NCBI GenBank assembly: GCA_021777365.1 | Contig: JAJYDP010000399.1 | Coordinates: 1 to 5,215, forward strand | Reading direction: 5' to 3' | DNA length: 5,215 nt | Source of the DNA: Chloroflexota bacterium | GTDB lineage: Bacteria > Chloroflexota > Limnocylindria > Limnocylindrales > CSP1-4 | In this document: positions 1 to 5,095 of the stretch, piece by piece | Numbering within the stretch: the stretch's first letter is position 1 | Layout of the letters: each line of letters opens with the position of its first letter | Program-made: the position numbers and the translations under genes | The notes under the pieces: model-generated | What the model was told of the DNA's origin: nothing | Database searches by the model: none | Seen by the model: only the letters and a program-made list of their open reading frames with translations

Positions 1-24
1 GGCGCGCGGCGGCCGCCGCGCGCC
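1..24. repeat. Perfect 24-bp GC-only palindrome inside the trpE tail
   Basis: Arm GGCGCGCGGCGG (1-12) is the exact reverse complement of 13-24. It lies in the low-complexity 3' part of the trpE reading frame and may continue beyond the window edge. Confidence 0.7.
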
Positions 25-1740
25 CCGCGCTCCCGCGCCATGCCCCGCGCCCCGGCCCGGTTCCCCCGCAGCGGCCTCGGACGGCCTGGATGTCCGCGCG
101 GGTTCCCCCGGCACACCGGGCGCGGCCGGGGCGGCGGCGAGCTCGAACGCCCGGCGCAGCGCCGCGGCCTTGTGCTCCGTCTCGTCGTACTCGCGGTCGG
201 GGCGGCTGCCGGCCACGATCCCGGCTCCGCTGTGGACGTGGACGAGCCCGCCGGCGAGGACCGCGCTGCGGATCGTGATCGCCGTGTCCAGCCCGCCGTC
301 GTACCCGACGTACCCCACCGCGCCGCCGTAGAACCCGCGGCGCTCGCGTTCCAGCGCGGCGATCAGCTGCATGGCGCGAACCTTCGGCGCGCCGGAGAGC
401 GTGCCAGCCGGGAAGACGCTGCGCAGCGCGTCCAGGGCATCCAGCTCCGGGCGGAGGCGCGCCTCGACGTGGCTGACCAGGTGCAGGACGTGGCTGTAGC
501 GCTCGACCTCCATGTACCGGGTGACCGCCACGCTGCCCGGACGGGCCACGCGGCCGAGGTCGTTGCGGCCGAGGTCCACCAGCATGACGTGCTCGGCACG
601 TTCCTTCGGGTCGCGCTGCAGCTCCTCCGCGATCAACTCGTCCTCGTCGTCGTCCGCGCCGCGCGGCCGGGTGCCGGCGATGGGATGCGTCGTGAGCCGG
701 TCGCCCTCGACGCGGAGCAGCAGCTCCGGGCTCGCGCCGACGACCTCGAACGACGGCGTCCGCACGAAGAACAGGTACGGGCTCGGGTTGACGCGGCGGA
801 GGGCCCGGTACAGGGCCAGGCCGTCGAGCGGCCGGCCGTCGGCAGCCGCCGGGATCGGGAACGACTGGCGCCGGGCGAGCACGATCTGGATCGCCTCGCC
901 CGCGGCGATCGCCCCCTTCGCCCGGGCCACGGCCGACTCGAACGCCTCCCGATCGAAGCTCGTATCAGCGCCGGCGGCGTCTGCCGTGCCCCCGGACGCG
1001 GCACCGCCGCCGACCGCGCCCGCGGCCCGCAGCACCGTCCCGGCGGGATTCCGCATCTCCGGCGATCTCGGTCCCCGGCTCTTCGCGCGATGCGCCGCGG
1101 CACCGCCCGCGGCCCGCTCCAGCGCCTCGAACACGGCCCGCTCCGCGATCCGGTAGCGCCCCTCGAAGTCCGGACCGTCCGCGTGGAGCGACGCGATCGC
1201 ACTCAGCGTGTGGGTCAGGTGGTCGAAGACCAGCACGAGGTCGGTCTCCATGAAGGCGGCGGCCGGCGCGCCGACCGGATCGGCGTCGGGCAGCGGCACC
1301 GGTTCGAACGTGGCCACCGCGTCGTAGGCGAGCGCACCCACGGCGCCACCCGTGAAGCGGGGCATCCCGTCGAGTGGCGCGATCCGCCGCCGGGGCACGA
1401 ACCTGCGCAGCGCGGCCAGGGGATCGGGGGCGGGCTCCACGGAAACCGGCAGGTCGGGCGCGTACGCGTCGACGGTGAGCGGTCGCGTGAGCGTGCGGGC
1501 GACACCGTCGCGGACCTCGAGCGTCCGGCGCGGCGAGACGCCCAGGAACGAGTAGCGCCCCAGGCGCTCGCCCCCCTCGACCGACTCGAGGAGGTAGGCC
1601 GGACCCCCATCGTCGAGGGCGAGGAACGCGCCGACGGGCGTCTCCAGGTCGGCCTCCCGCGACGCACGCAGGAGGACGGTGTCTGCTCCCGCGACGAGGC
1701 GGCGGGCCTCGGCGAGGCTGTACGGGCGTGCGAGCGGCAT
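1..1740 (-). CDS. trpE: Anthranilate synthase component I (TrpE), 3' end outside the window
   Basis: It should convert chorismate to anthranilate, the first committed step of tryptophan synthesis, using ammonia from a TrpG partner, in the cytoplasm. The 580 visible codons are open to the window edge. The N-terminal domain has the tryptophan-feedback motif LLES (50-53) followed by GRYSF (61-65). The chorismate-binding domain (about 262-534) has PIAGTRPRG (353-361), DLGRNDLGR (389-397), LSGAPK (448-453) and GAGIVAGS (505-512). The ATG at 1740 is preceded by GGAGG at 7 nt. A Trp-specific T-box lies directly upstream, which favours TrpE over the related PabB. Two oddities are an Ala/Gly-rich linker (about 210-260) between the domains, and a low-complexity Ala/Pro/Gly/Arg tail after residue 534 with no stop in the window. 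The tail could be a simple extension or a linker to a fused TrpG domain. Confidence 0.95.
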   Translation of the reverse strand, partial: MPLARPYSLAEARRLVAGADTVLLRASREADLETPVGAFLALDDGGPAYLLESVEGGERLGRYSFLGVSPRRTLEVRDGVARTLTRPLTVDAYAPDLPVSVEPAPDPLAALRRFVPRRRIAPLDGMPRFTGGAVGALAYDAVATFEPVPLPDADPVGAPAAAFMETDLVLVFDHLTHTLSAIASLHADGPDFEGRYRIAERAVFEALERAAGGAAAHRAKSRGPRSPEMRNPAGTVLRAAGAVGGGAASGGTADAAGADTSFDREAFESAVARAKGAIAAGEAIQIVLARRQSFPIPAAADGRPLDGLALYRALRRVNPSPYLFFVRTPSFEVVGASPELLLRVEGDRLTTHPIAGTRPRGADDDEDELIAEELQRDPKERAEHVMLVDLGRNDLGRVARPGSVAVTRYMEVERYSHVLHLVSHVEARLRPELDALDALRSVFPAGTLSGAPKVRAMQLIAALERERRGFYGGAVGYVGYDGGLDTAITIRSAVLAGGLVHVHSGAGIVAGSRPDREYDETEHKAAALRRAFELAAAPAAPGVPGEPARTSRPSEAAAGEPGRGAGHGAGARGARRPPRA

Positions 1741-1747
1741 CTGGGTG

Positions 1748-1752
1748 CCTCC
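1748..1752 (-). promoter_or_regulatory. Ribosome binding site of trpE
   Basis: GGAGG on the minus strand lies 7 nt before the ATG at 1740. It fixes the trpE start and lies outside the T-box terminator hairpin. This fits transcriptional rather than translational control by the riboswitch. Confidence 0.8.
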
Positions 1753-1771
1753 GGTTGCGCGGCGCGGCGCC

Positions 1772-1811
1772 GGGAATCAGAACGACCTTCCGTCCACCGG
1801 GACGAAAGGTC
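1772..1811 (-). terminator. T-box-controlled transcription terminator (attenuator) of trpE
   Basis: On the minus strand GACCTTTCGTCC (1811-1800) pairs with 1795-1784 in a 12-bp stem with one G-U pair and a CGGT loop. A short T-containing stretch (GTTCTGATT) follows. The 5' arm contains the CGTCC used by the antiterminator, so the two structures are mutually exclusive. The weak U-tract leaves some doubt about intrinsic termination. Confidence 0.8.
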
Positions 1812-2072
1812 GAGACCCTCCGCGGTACCACCCGCGTTCGGCGTTGCCGCCGCACTCACGTTGCCGACGGGCCGGAACGGCCGATCGGTGCTGCCCGCTA
1901 TCGCTGGCGCCCTGCGCCGGAGCCTACCTGACGCCGCGGCCGGCGTCCGTTCGGTCCGGGGGCTCCCGGGTCCATTCGCCGCCGCCCTCGTGCCGGCCTC
2001 GCACCTTCCGCCGGCTCTCTGGATCGAGGGGGATGGCGGGTACTCGTCCCGTTCATCGCCCGCTGTTCGATT
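1784..2072 (-). promoter_or_regulatory. T-box riboswitch, tryptophan-specific (UGG specifier), controlling trpE
   Basis: The trpE leader has the ordered parts of a classical T-box. Stem I starts with a GACGAGTA segment ending at 2041. It then has paired CCCTCG (2030-2025) and CGAGGG (1990-1985), an AGAGAG bulge (2020-2015), and a distal stem (2014-2010 with 1997-1993) whose loop includes GGTGCGAG. The specifier loop on the 3' side reads GAATGGAC, giving codon UGG (Trp, 1974-1972) followed by the usual purine. A hairpin at about 1888-1864 is a candidate stem III. The T-box core GCGGGTGGTACCGCG (1835-1821) holds the UGGU bulge (1830-1827) that binds the uncharged tRNA acceptor end. Its GGG can pair with the CCC of CGTCCCG downstream, which is also part of the terminator. 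By family knowledge, uncharged tRNA-Trp favours antitermination. The 5' limit is inferred from the promoter. Confidence 0.93.
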
Positions 2073-2079
2073 GGGCCGG

Positions 2080-2109
2080 AGTCTATGCGCGGCCCGGATG
2101 CCCTGTCAA
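2080..2109 (-). promoter_or_regulatory. Sigma70-type promoter of the T-box-trpE transcript
   Basis: A perfect -35 box TTGACA (2109-2104) is followed after 18 nt by TAGACT (2085-2080), which matches four of six -10 positions. The predicted start near 2072 gives a leader of about 330 nt that contains the whole T-box. The -35 box lies about 29 nt after the stop codon of the upstream membrane protein gene, so trpE has its own promoter. Confidence 0.65.
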
Positions 2110-2137
2110 ACGCCGCGCGCTGACGCGTGCGGAGCGC

Positions 2138-2629
2138 CTACGACGCGGCCTCGCGCATGCGCTCGATGACGACCTGCCAGACGGCCCCCGCGATGATGCC
2201 GCCGGCGCCGCCGGCGATCGCCAGGGTCAGCCAGGCGATCCCGGCGAGGGGTGCCCACGTCGAGTTCGCCGCGAGCTGCTCCGCGGCGCTCAGCCCGGCG
2301 ACGGTCCCCATGGTGACGAACGTGAGGCCGAACGCAAGCGGCCCGAACAGGCGCGTCCGGCGCTCATCGTCGTCGGGTTCGTGCCCTCTCCTCGGTGGCG
2401 TCCCCCGCCCCGGTCTCGATCGATCGCGGCGCGCCAGCTCCTCGGACTGCTCGATCCACACACCCCCGAGCAGCCCCACCCCCAGCCCGGCCACGAGCCC
2501 GGCGGCCAGGATCGGCGTGTACCCGGCGAGGCCCACCAGGCGCAGCGCGACGGCCGCGATCACGGAGAGGGCGAGGCCCAGCAGTCCGCCAACGGCGGCC
2601 GCGAGGGACAGGAAGCGGCTCAGGCGCAT
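2138..2629 (-). CDS. Four-helix hydrophobic membrane protein, function unknown
   Basis: This is a 163-aa integral membrane protein that I do not recognise. It has hydrophobic segments at about residues 5-30, 35-59, 95-116 and 126-152. A charged loop rich in Arg, Asp, Glu and Pro (about 60-93) joins the two halves. Helices 2 and 4 are glycine-rich and each ends in Val-Trp followed by acidic residues, a possible faint internal repeat. The start at 2629 is where hydrophobic sequence begins. A longer reading from an ATG at 2746 would add 39 Gly/Pro/Arg-rich residues that look non-coding. No Shine-Dalgarno sequence is visible, so the mRNA could be nearly leaderless. The gene ends about 30 nt before the trpE promoter. 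Proximity to trpE recalls the Trp-region membrane proteins of actinobacteria, but I see no real match to them. Confidence 0.7.
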   Translation of the reverse strand: MRLSRFLSLAAAVGGLLGLALSVIAAVALRLVGLAGYTPILAAGLVAGLGVGLLGGVWIEQSEELARRDRSRPGRGTPPRRGHEPDDDERRTRLFGPLAFGLTFVTMGTVAGLSAAEQLAANSTWAPLAGIAWLTLAIAGGAGGIIAGAVWQVVIERMREAAS

Positions 2630-2645
2630 GGGATCACGTCGACGA

Positions 2646-2651
2646 ATCGTA
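2646..2651 (-). promoter_or_regulatory. Weak candidate -10 element for the membrane protein gene
   Basis: TACGAT (minus strand) matches four of six -10 positions and lies 16 nt before the ATG at 2629. It would give a very short 5' leader, in keeping with the missing ribosome binding site. No acceptable -35 box is present at the usual spacing, so this is tentative. Confidence 0.25.
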
Positions 2652-2753
2652 GCCAGCCGTCCCCCGGCCCGCAGGCCGCCCGGGCCGGGCGCCCCGCCCG
2701 TGGCTCCCGCCAACGGTACCCCCCGGTCGCGGGGGGCAGACCGCATCGCCGGG

Positions 2754-2769
2754 GTGGGTTCCTACCCAC
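2754..2769. promoter_or_regulatory. Perfect dyad GTGGGT-N4-ACCCAC, candidate operator
   Basis: Two perfect 6-bp arms are separated by TCCT. The element has the same 6-4-6 layout as the adjacent dyad at 2773-2788, with centres 19 bp apart, roughly two helical turns. It sits in the divergent promoter region. A transcription-factor site is inferred from position and symmetry only. Confidence 0.35.
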
Positions 2770-2772
2770 TCT

Positions 2773-2788
2773 CTGTGATGGCTCACAG
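2773..2788. promoter_or_regulatory. Perfect dyad CTGTGA-N4-TCACAG, candidate operator
   Basis: The half-sites resemble those of CRP-family regulators (TGTGA/TCACA), but the spacer is 4 nt instead of the usual 6. It may bind another dimeric regulator. It lies about 204 bp upstream of the first cytochrome operon gene. Confidence 0.35.
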
Positions 2789-2977
2789 GCCCATATGGAC
2801 TCCGAACGGGGCGCCATGATGCCCCTCCAAAGGATGACGAAGGTATCCTCTATCCATGCCGTTCGGCGTGCCAGCATCACTGGGGGCCGCGACCAGTCGC
2901 TCGACGCCCGCGCCGCCGGGCACCCGGCGCGGGCCGCGGCGACGACGTCCCGGTCGGGGCATGCACCGGACGAGCGG

Positions 2978-2984
2978 AAGGAGG
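2978..2984 (+). promoter_or_regulatory. Strong Shine-Dalgarno that fixes a TTG start
   Basis: AAGGAGG is followed after 7 nt by TTG at 2992. This near-perfect site is what identifies the short downstream gene and its unusual start codon. Confidence 0.8.
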
Positions 2985-2991
2985 AGCCTGG

Positions 2992-3153
2992 TTGGACGCG
3001 CCCGCGCAGTACGTGTCGTGGAACTTCATCCTGATATCGATCCCCAACATCCTGGTCATCCTGGGGATGATCCTGGTCTTCGTGGTGGCGCTCTTCGCGC
3101 CGTTCCCCCACGACGGATCGGGTGACCAGCGCCCGGGTGGCGGGCATGACTGA
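2992..3153 (+). CDS. Small single-span membrane protein (53 aa) leading the cytochrome b operon
   Basis: A TTG start with an excellent Shine-Dalgarno opens a 53-aa frame. It has a short polar N-terminus (MDAPAQYVSWN), one hydrophobic helix at about residues 12-36, and a Gly/Asp/His-rich polar tail ending GGGHD. There are no cysteines and no heme-binding motif. Its end overlaps the next gene by 8 nt (ATGACTGA), which suggests translational coupling and a role in the same complex. By analogy with the tiny PetL/PetG/PetN subunits of b6f complexes it could be a structural or assembly subunit. That is inference, since I see no sequence match to them. The codon phase gives a coherent hydrophobic helix, which supports real coding. 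Confidence 0.8.
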   Translation: MDAPAQYVSWNFILISIPNILVILGMILVFVVALFAPFPHDGSGDQRPGGGHD

Positions 3154-3811
3154 TCGCAACCCGGCCGTCGACACCGAATCCGGCAACTGGACGCTGGCGA
3201 TCCGGCGCTGGCTCGAGCGCCAGCTGCCCCTCGATTCCCTGCTCCCGCACCGGATGCCCTACTACGTCGGCTCCTGGGTGTACGTCTTCGGGGTCGTGAC
3301 GATCGCCGCCCTGATCTGGATCGTGGCATCCGGCGTCGTGCTCGCCTTCTTCGGACCGCAGTGGTGGCACGTGTCGTCCGTGGGCCACTTCGTGAACAGC
3401 ATCCATTTCTGGTCGGTCCAGCTCTTCTTCATCTTCATGGTGCTGCACCTGTGGGGCCAGTACTTCATGGCCAGCTGGCGTGACGGCCGTGCCCCGACCT
3501 GGATGATCGGCGTGGTGATCTTCGCCATCAGCATCGTCACCGCCTTCACCGGCTACCTCTCGCAGCAGAACTTCGACGCGCAGTGGATCGCGGTGAACGC
3601 GAAGGACGCCACGAACGCGGCCGGCGTGGGCGCGTTCTTCAACGTGCTCAACTTCGGTCAGATGTACGGCATCCACGTGATGATCTTTCCGATCCTGGTC
3701 ATCGCGCTGGTCGCGCTGCACATCGTGATGGTCCGCATTCGCGGCGTGGTCAAGCCCATCGATCCCGCCGGTTCCGCAGTTTCCGCCGGCGCCGGGGAGG
3801 CCTCGAAGTGA
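3146..3811 (+). CDS. Cytochrome b6-like protein (PetB/QcrB N-terminal family)
   Basis: This is the diheme membrane subunit of a quinol-oxidising cytochrome bc/b6f-type complex. At 221 aa it matches the short b6 form (four helices) rather than full-length cytochrome b. Helices lie at about 45-68, 85-107, 118-138 and 172-196. The heme ligands are His87 and His101 (13 residues between) on helix B, and His177 and His192 (14 between) on helix D. The 14-residue gap is the b6 pattern. The helix C motif begins TGY (135-137), but the usual LPWDQ-like continuation is replaced by LSQQNF. The ATG at 3146 overlaps the upstream stop codon. A GTG at 3122 would give 229 aa, and the ribosome binding site is weak for either start. 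The gene shares a 4-nt GTGA overlap with the next one. No Rieske or cytochrome c partner is in the window. Confidence 0.93.
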   Translation: MTDRNPAVDTESGNWTLAIRRWLERQLPLDSLLPHRMPYYVGSWVYVFGVVTIAALIWIVASGVVLAFFGPQWWHVSSVGHFVNSIHFWSVQLFFIFMVLHLWGQYFMASWRDGRAPTWMIGVVIFAISIVTAFTGYLSQQNFDAQWIAVNAKDATNAAGVGAFFNVLNFGQMYGIHVMIFPILVIALVALHIVMVRIRGVVKPIDPAGSAVSAGAGEASK

Positions 3812-4749
3812 GCGACGGGGCATCCACGCAGGACCGCTACTACGCCGGCATCCGGATGGTCCGCTACGACCTGATCAAGGAACTCGTCGTCGCCCTGCTC
3901 GTCTCGGCCATCCTGGTCCTGGTCGCGGCGGCGGCGTTCTCGTCGCCCGACGATCCGCCGGTGACCATCCAGAGCTGGGCGCAGAGCGACCCGGTCGACT
4001 TCGTCACCACGGCCGTCTCCGAGCTCTCCGGCCAGAGCGAGACCTCCGGCTACGGCCAGCCCTACAACAACACGCCCGGCGCCGCGCAGGCGATCGGCCC
4101 GATCCAGCCCGCGGTGTGGGCGGGGGTGAGCACGCCGATCGACCCGGCGCAGGATTTCGTGCTGAAGCCGCTGGCGCTGGCATCGACCGGCAACCAGGCG
4201 CTCACCACGGCGCTCCAGACCTACAGGCAGGCGGGTGCCACGCAGCAGGGCGCCTGGCTCGACGCCTACACGAAGGCGCTCGCCAACGCCACCGCATCGA
4301 ACGGGCAGGTGACGGTCGCCGCCGGCGACTACGGACCCGTCCCGACGCTCATGAGCAACCTGCTCGCCGTCGCCCGGACGGGCGGGCTCGACGGCCTGCT
4401 GCTCGACAGCGGCCACTTCTTCCAGACCGATTTCACCCGCCCGCTGCTCTTCATGGGCGACGGGTCGTACCTGTCGAACCTCGCGGCCGCCCAGCACCTC
4501 ACGGGCGACCAGTGGGGCATGATGAACGAGACCGGGAGCTACCCGGGCCAGACGTGGCTGTGGCTGTACACGTTCTGGTACCAGGTCCCGCCGTTCTCCA
4601 CCGCCCCGAACGCGGACCTCGTCGTGGTGATCCTGATGGTCGTCCTGACGGCGCTGCTCGCGCTCGTCCCGTTCATCCCGGTTCTCCGCGACATCCCGCG
4701 CTGGATCCCGGTGCATCGCCTGATCTGGAGGCGGTACTACCGCAGCTGA
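3808..4749 (+). CDS. Two-span membrane protein with large extracytoplasmic domain, partner of cytochrome b (possible divergent subunit IV)
   Basis: The 313-aa product starts at GTG with GGGGAGG 7 nt upstream and overlaps the cytochrome b stop. It has a basic N-terminus, a helix at about 25-44, a polar domain of about 225 residues, an aromatic stretch (WLWLYTFWYQ, 250-259), a second helix (about 271-293) and a basic C-terminal tail (294-313). The positive-inside rule puts both ends in the cytoplasm and the middle domain outside. No cysteine is present, so it cannot bind c-type heme or a Rieske cluster by the usual motifs. It occupies the petD position. Its first helix (DLIKELVVALLV) and the WLWLY-to-PFIP segment faintly recall helices E and F of subunit IV, but PEWY is absent and further helices are missing. 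Homology to PetD is therefore a hypothesis, although expression with cytochrome b is well supported. Confidence 0.85.
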   Translation: MSDGASTQDRYYAGIRMVRYDLIKELVVALLVSAILVLVAAAAFSSPDDPPVTIQSWAQSDPVDFVTTAVSELSGQSETSGYGQPYNNTPGAAQAIGPIQPAVWAGVSTPIDPAQDFVLKPLALASTGNQALTTALQTYRQAGATQQGAWLDAYTKALANATASNGQVTVAAGDYGPVPTLMSNLLAVARTGGLDGLLLDSGHFFQTDFTRPLLFMGDGSYLSNLAAAQHLTGDQWGMMNETGSYPGQTWLWLYTFWYQVPPFSTAPNADLVVVILMVVLTALLALVPFIPVLRDIPRWIPVHRLIWRRYYRS

Positions 4750-4780
4750 ACCGGGCAGCCGAGTTCCTCACTGCTCGACG

Positions 4781-4812
4781 AGAGACCGTCCGCCTCCAGG
4801 CGGGCGGTCTCT
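4781..4812. terminator. Terminator hairpin after the cytochrome operon, possibly bidirectional
   Basis: A 14-bp stem (4781-4794 with 4799-4812, one T-G pair) with a TCCA loop begins 31 nt after the stop codon. Pyrimidine-rich tails follow on both strands, but neither is a strong U-tract. It lies between the convergent cytochrome operon and tRNA-Ser gene. The remaining bases 4813-4958 show no gene. Confidence 0.7.
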
Positions 4813-4957
4813 TCGCGGCATGCGAGCGCCCGTCGCGGACCGTCGGTCGCGGATCGCCCTTCGAGGGGATCTCGGCCGGGCCGGGCTCCGGCGTCGATGG
4901 CCGCGAGCCTAGCGGCGGCACCAACCGTGAGCGGCATCACGACGGCGGCCGCGTCGG

Positions 4958-5044
<87 letters not shown>

Positions 5045-5060
5045 CCCGATCGGAATCGGG
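5045..5060. repeat. Small inverted repeat abutting the tRNA-Ser 5' end
   Basis: CCCGAT and ATCGGG are separated by CGGA. In a transcript from the minus strand this 6-bp hairpin would sit directly against the first tRNA base, in the leader removed by RNase P. Confidence 0.5.
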
Positions 5061-5095
5061 TTGGTAGGTTATCTCAACCTACCAACGCTGGTAGG
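5061..5095. repeat. Three-armed inverted repeat upstream of tRNA-Ser
   Basis: TTGGTAGGTT (5061-5070) and AACCTACCAA (5076-5085) are a perfect 10-bp inverted repeat with a 5-nt loop. A third arm, TGGTAGG (5089-5095), can pair instead with CCTACCA (5078-5084) across a 4-nt loop. The middle arm is shared, so only one hairpin can form at a time. The element lies in the upstream region of the tRNA gene. Whether it acts in DNA (operator) or RNA (leader switch) cannot be told. Confidence 0.6.

Larger units (their letters stand above)
2630..2991. other. Divergent intergenic region with no supportable gene
   Basis: These 362 bases separate the leftward membrane protein gene from the rightward cytochrome b operon. 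They contain a C6/G6 stem-loop (2719-2736), the two tandem dyads listed separately, and a small AGGAT/ATCCT dyad (2831-2849) that overlaps TATCCT (2844-2849), a possible -10 without a -35. Open frames crossing the region are Arg/Pro/Gly-rich and overlap the well-supported TTG-started gene, so none is called. The cytochrome operon promoter presumably lies here but could not be assigned. Confidence 0.6.

Noticed and set aside
965..1855. Minus-strand frames overlapping trpE (965-1855, 1215-1859, 633-1202)
   Set aside because: They are out of frame with the clear TrpE motifs, extremely Arg-rich and without ribosome sites.
40..2169. Plus-strand open frame of 709 codons antisense to trpE and its leader
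   Set aside because: It is Arg/Gly/Pro-rich without any domain, has no ribosome site, and runs through the T-box and across conserved trpE codons. Long antisense frames are expected at this GC content.
2773..2788. CRP/FNR-type binding site
   Set aside because: The half-sites fit, but the spacer is 4 nt instead of 6, so the regulator family is not assigned. Only the dyad itself is reported.
1679..3034. Plus-strand open frame of 451 codons
   Set aside because: It spans the T-box, the minus-strand membrane gene and the intergenic spacer. Composition is low-complexity with no motif.
2856..3125. Plus-strand 89-codon frame starting at ATG 2856
   Set aside because: It overlaps the better-supported 53-aa gene in another frame, and is basic and low-complexity.
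3056..3823. Minus-strand frames under the cytochrome b operon (3056-3823, 3658-4716)
   Set aside because: They consist of His/Asp/Arg/Glu-rich mirror sequence of transmembrane codons. The opposite strand encodes recognised proteins.
4737..4940. Minus-strand 67-codon frame between the operon and tRNA-Ser
   Set aside because: It runs through the terminator stem, overlaps the end of the operon and has no motif or good ribosome site.
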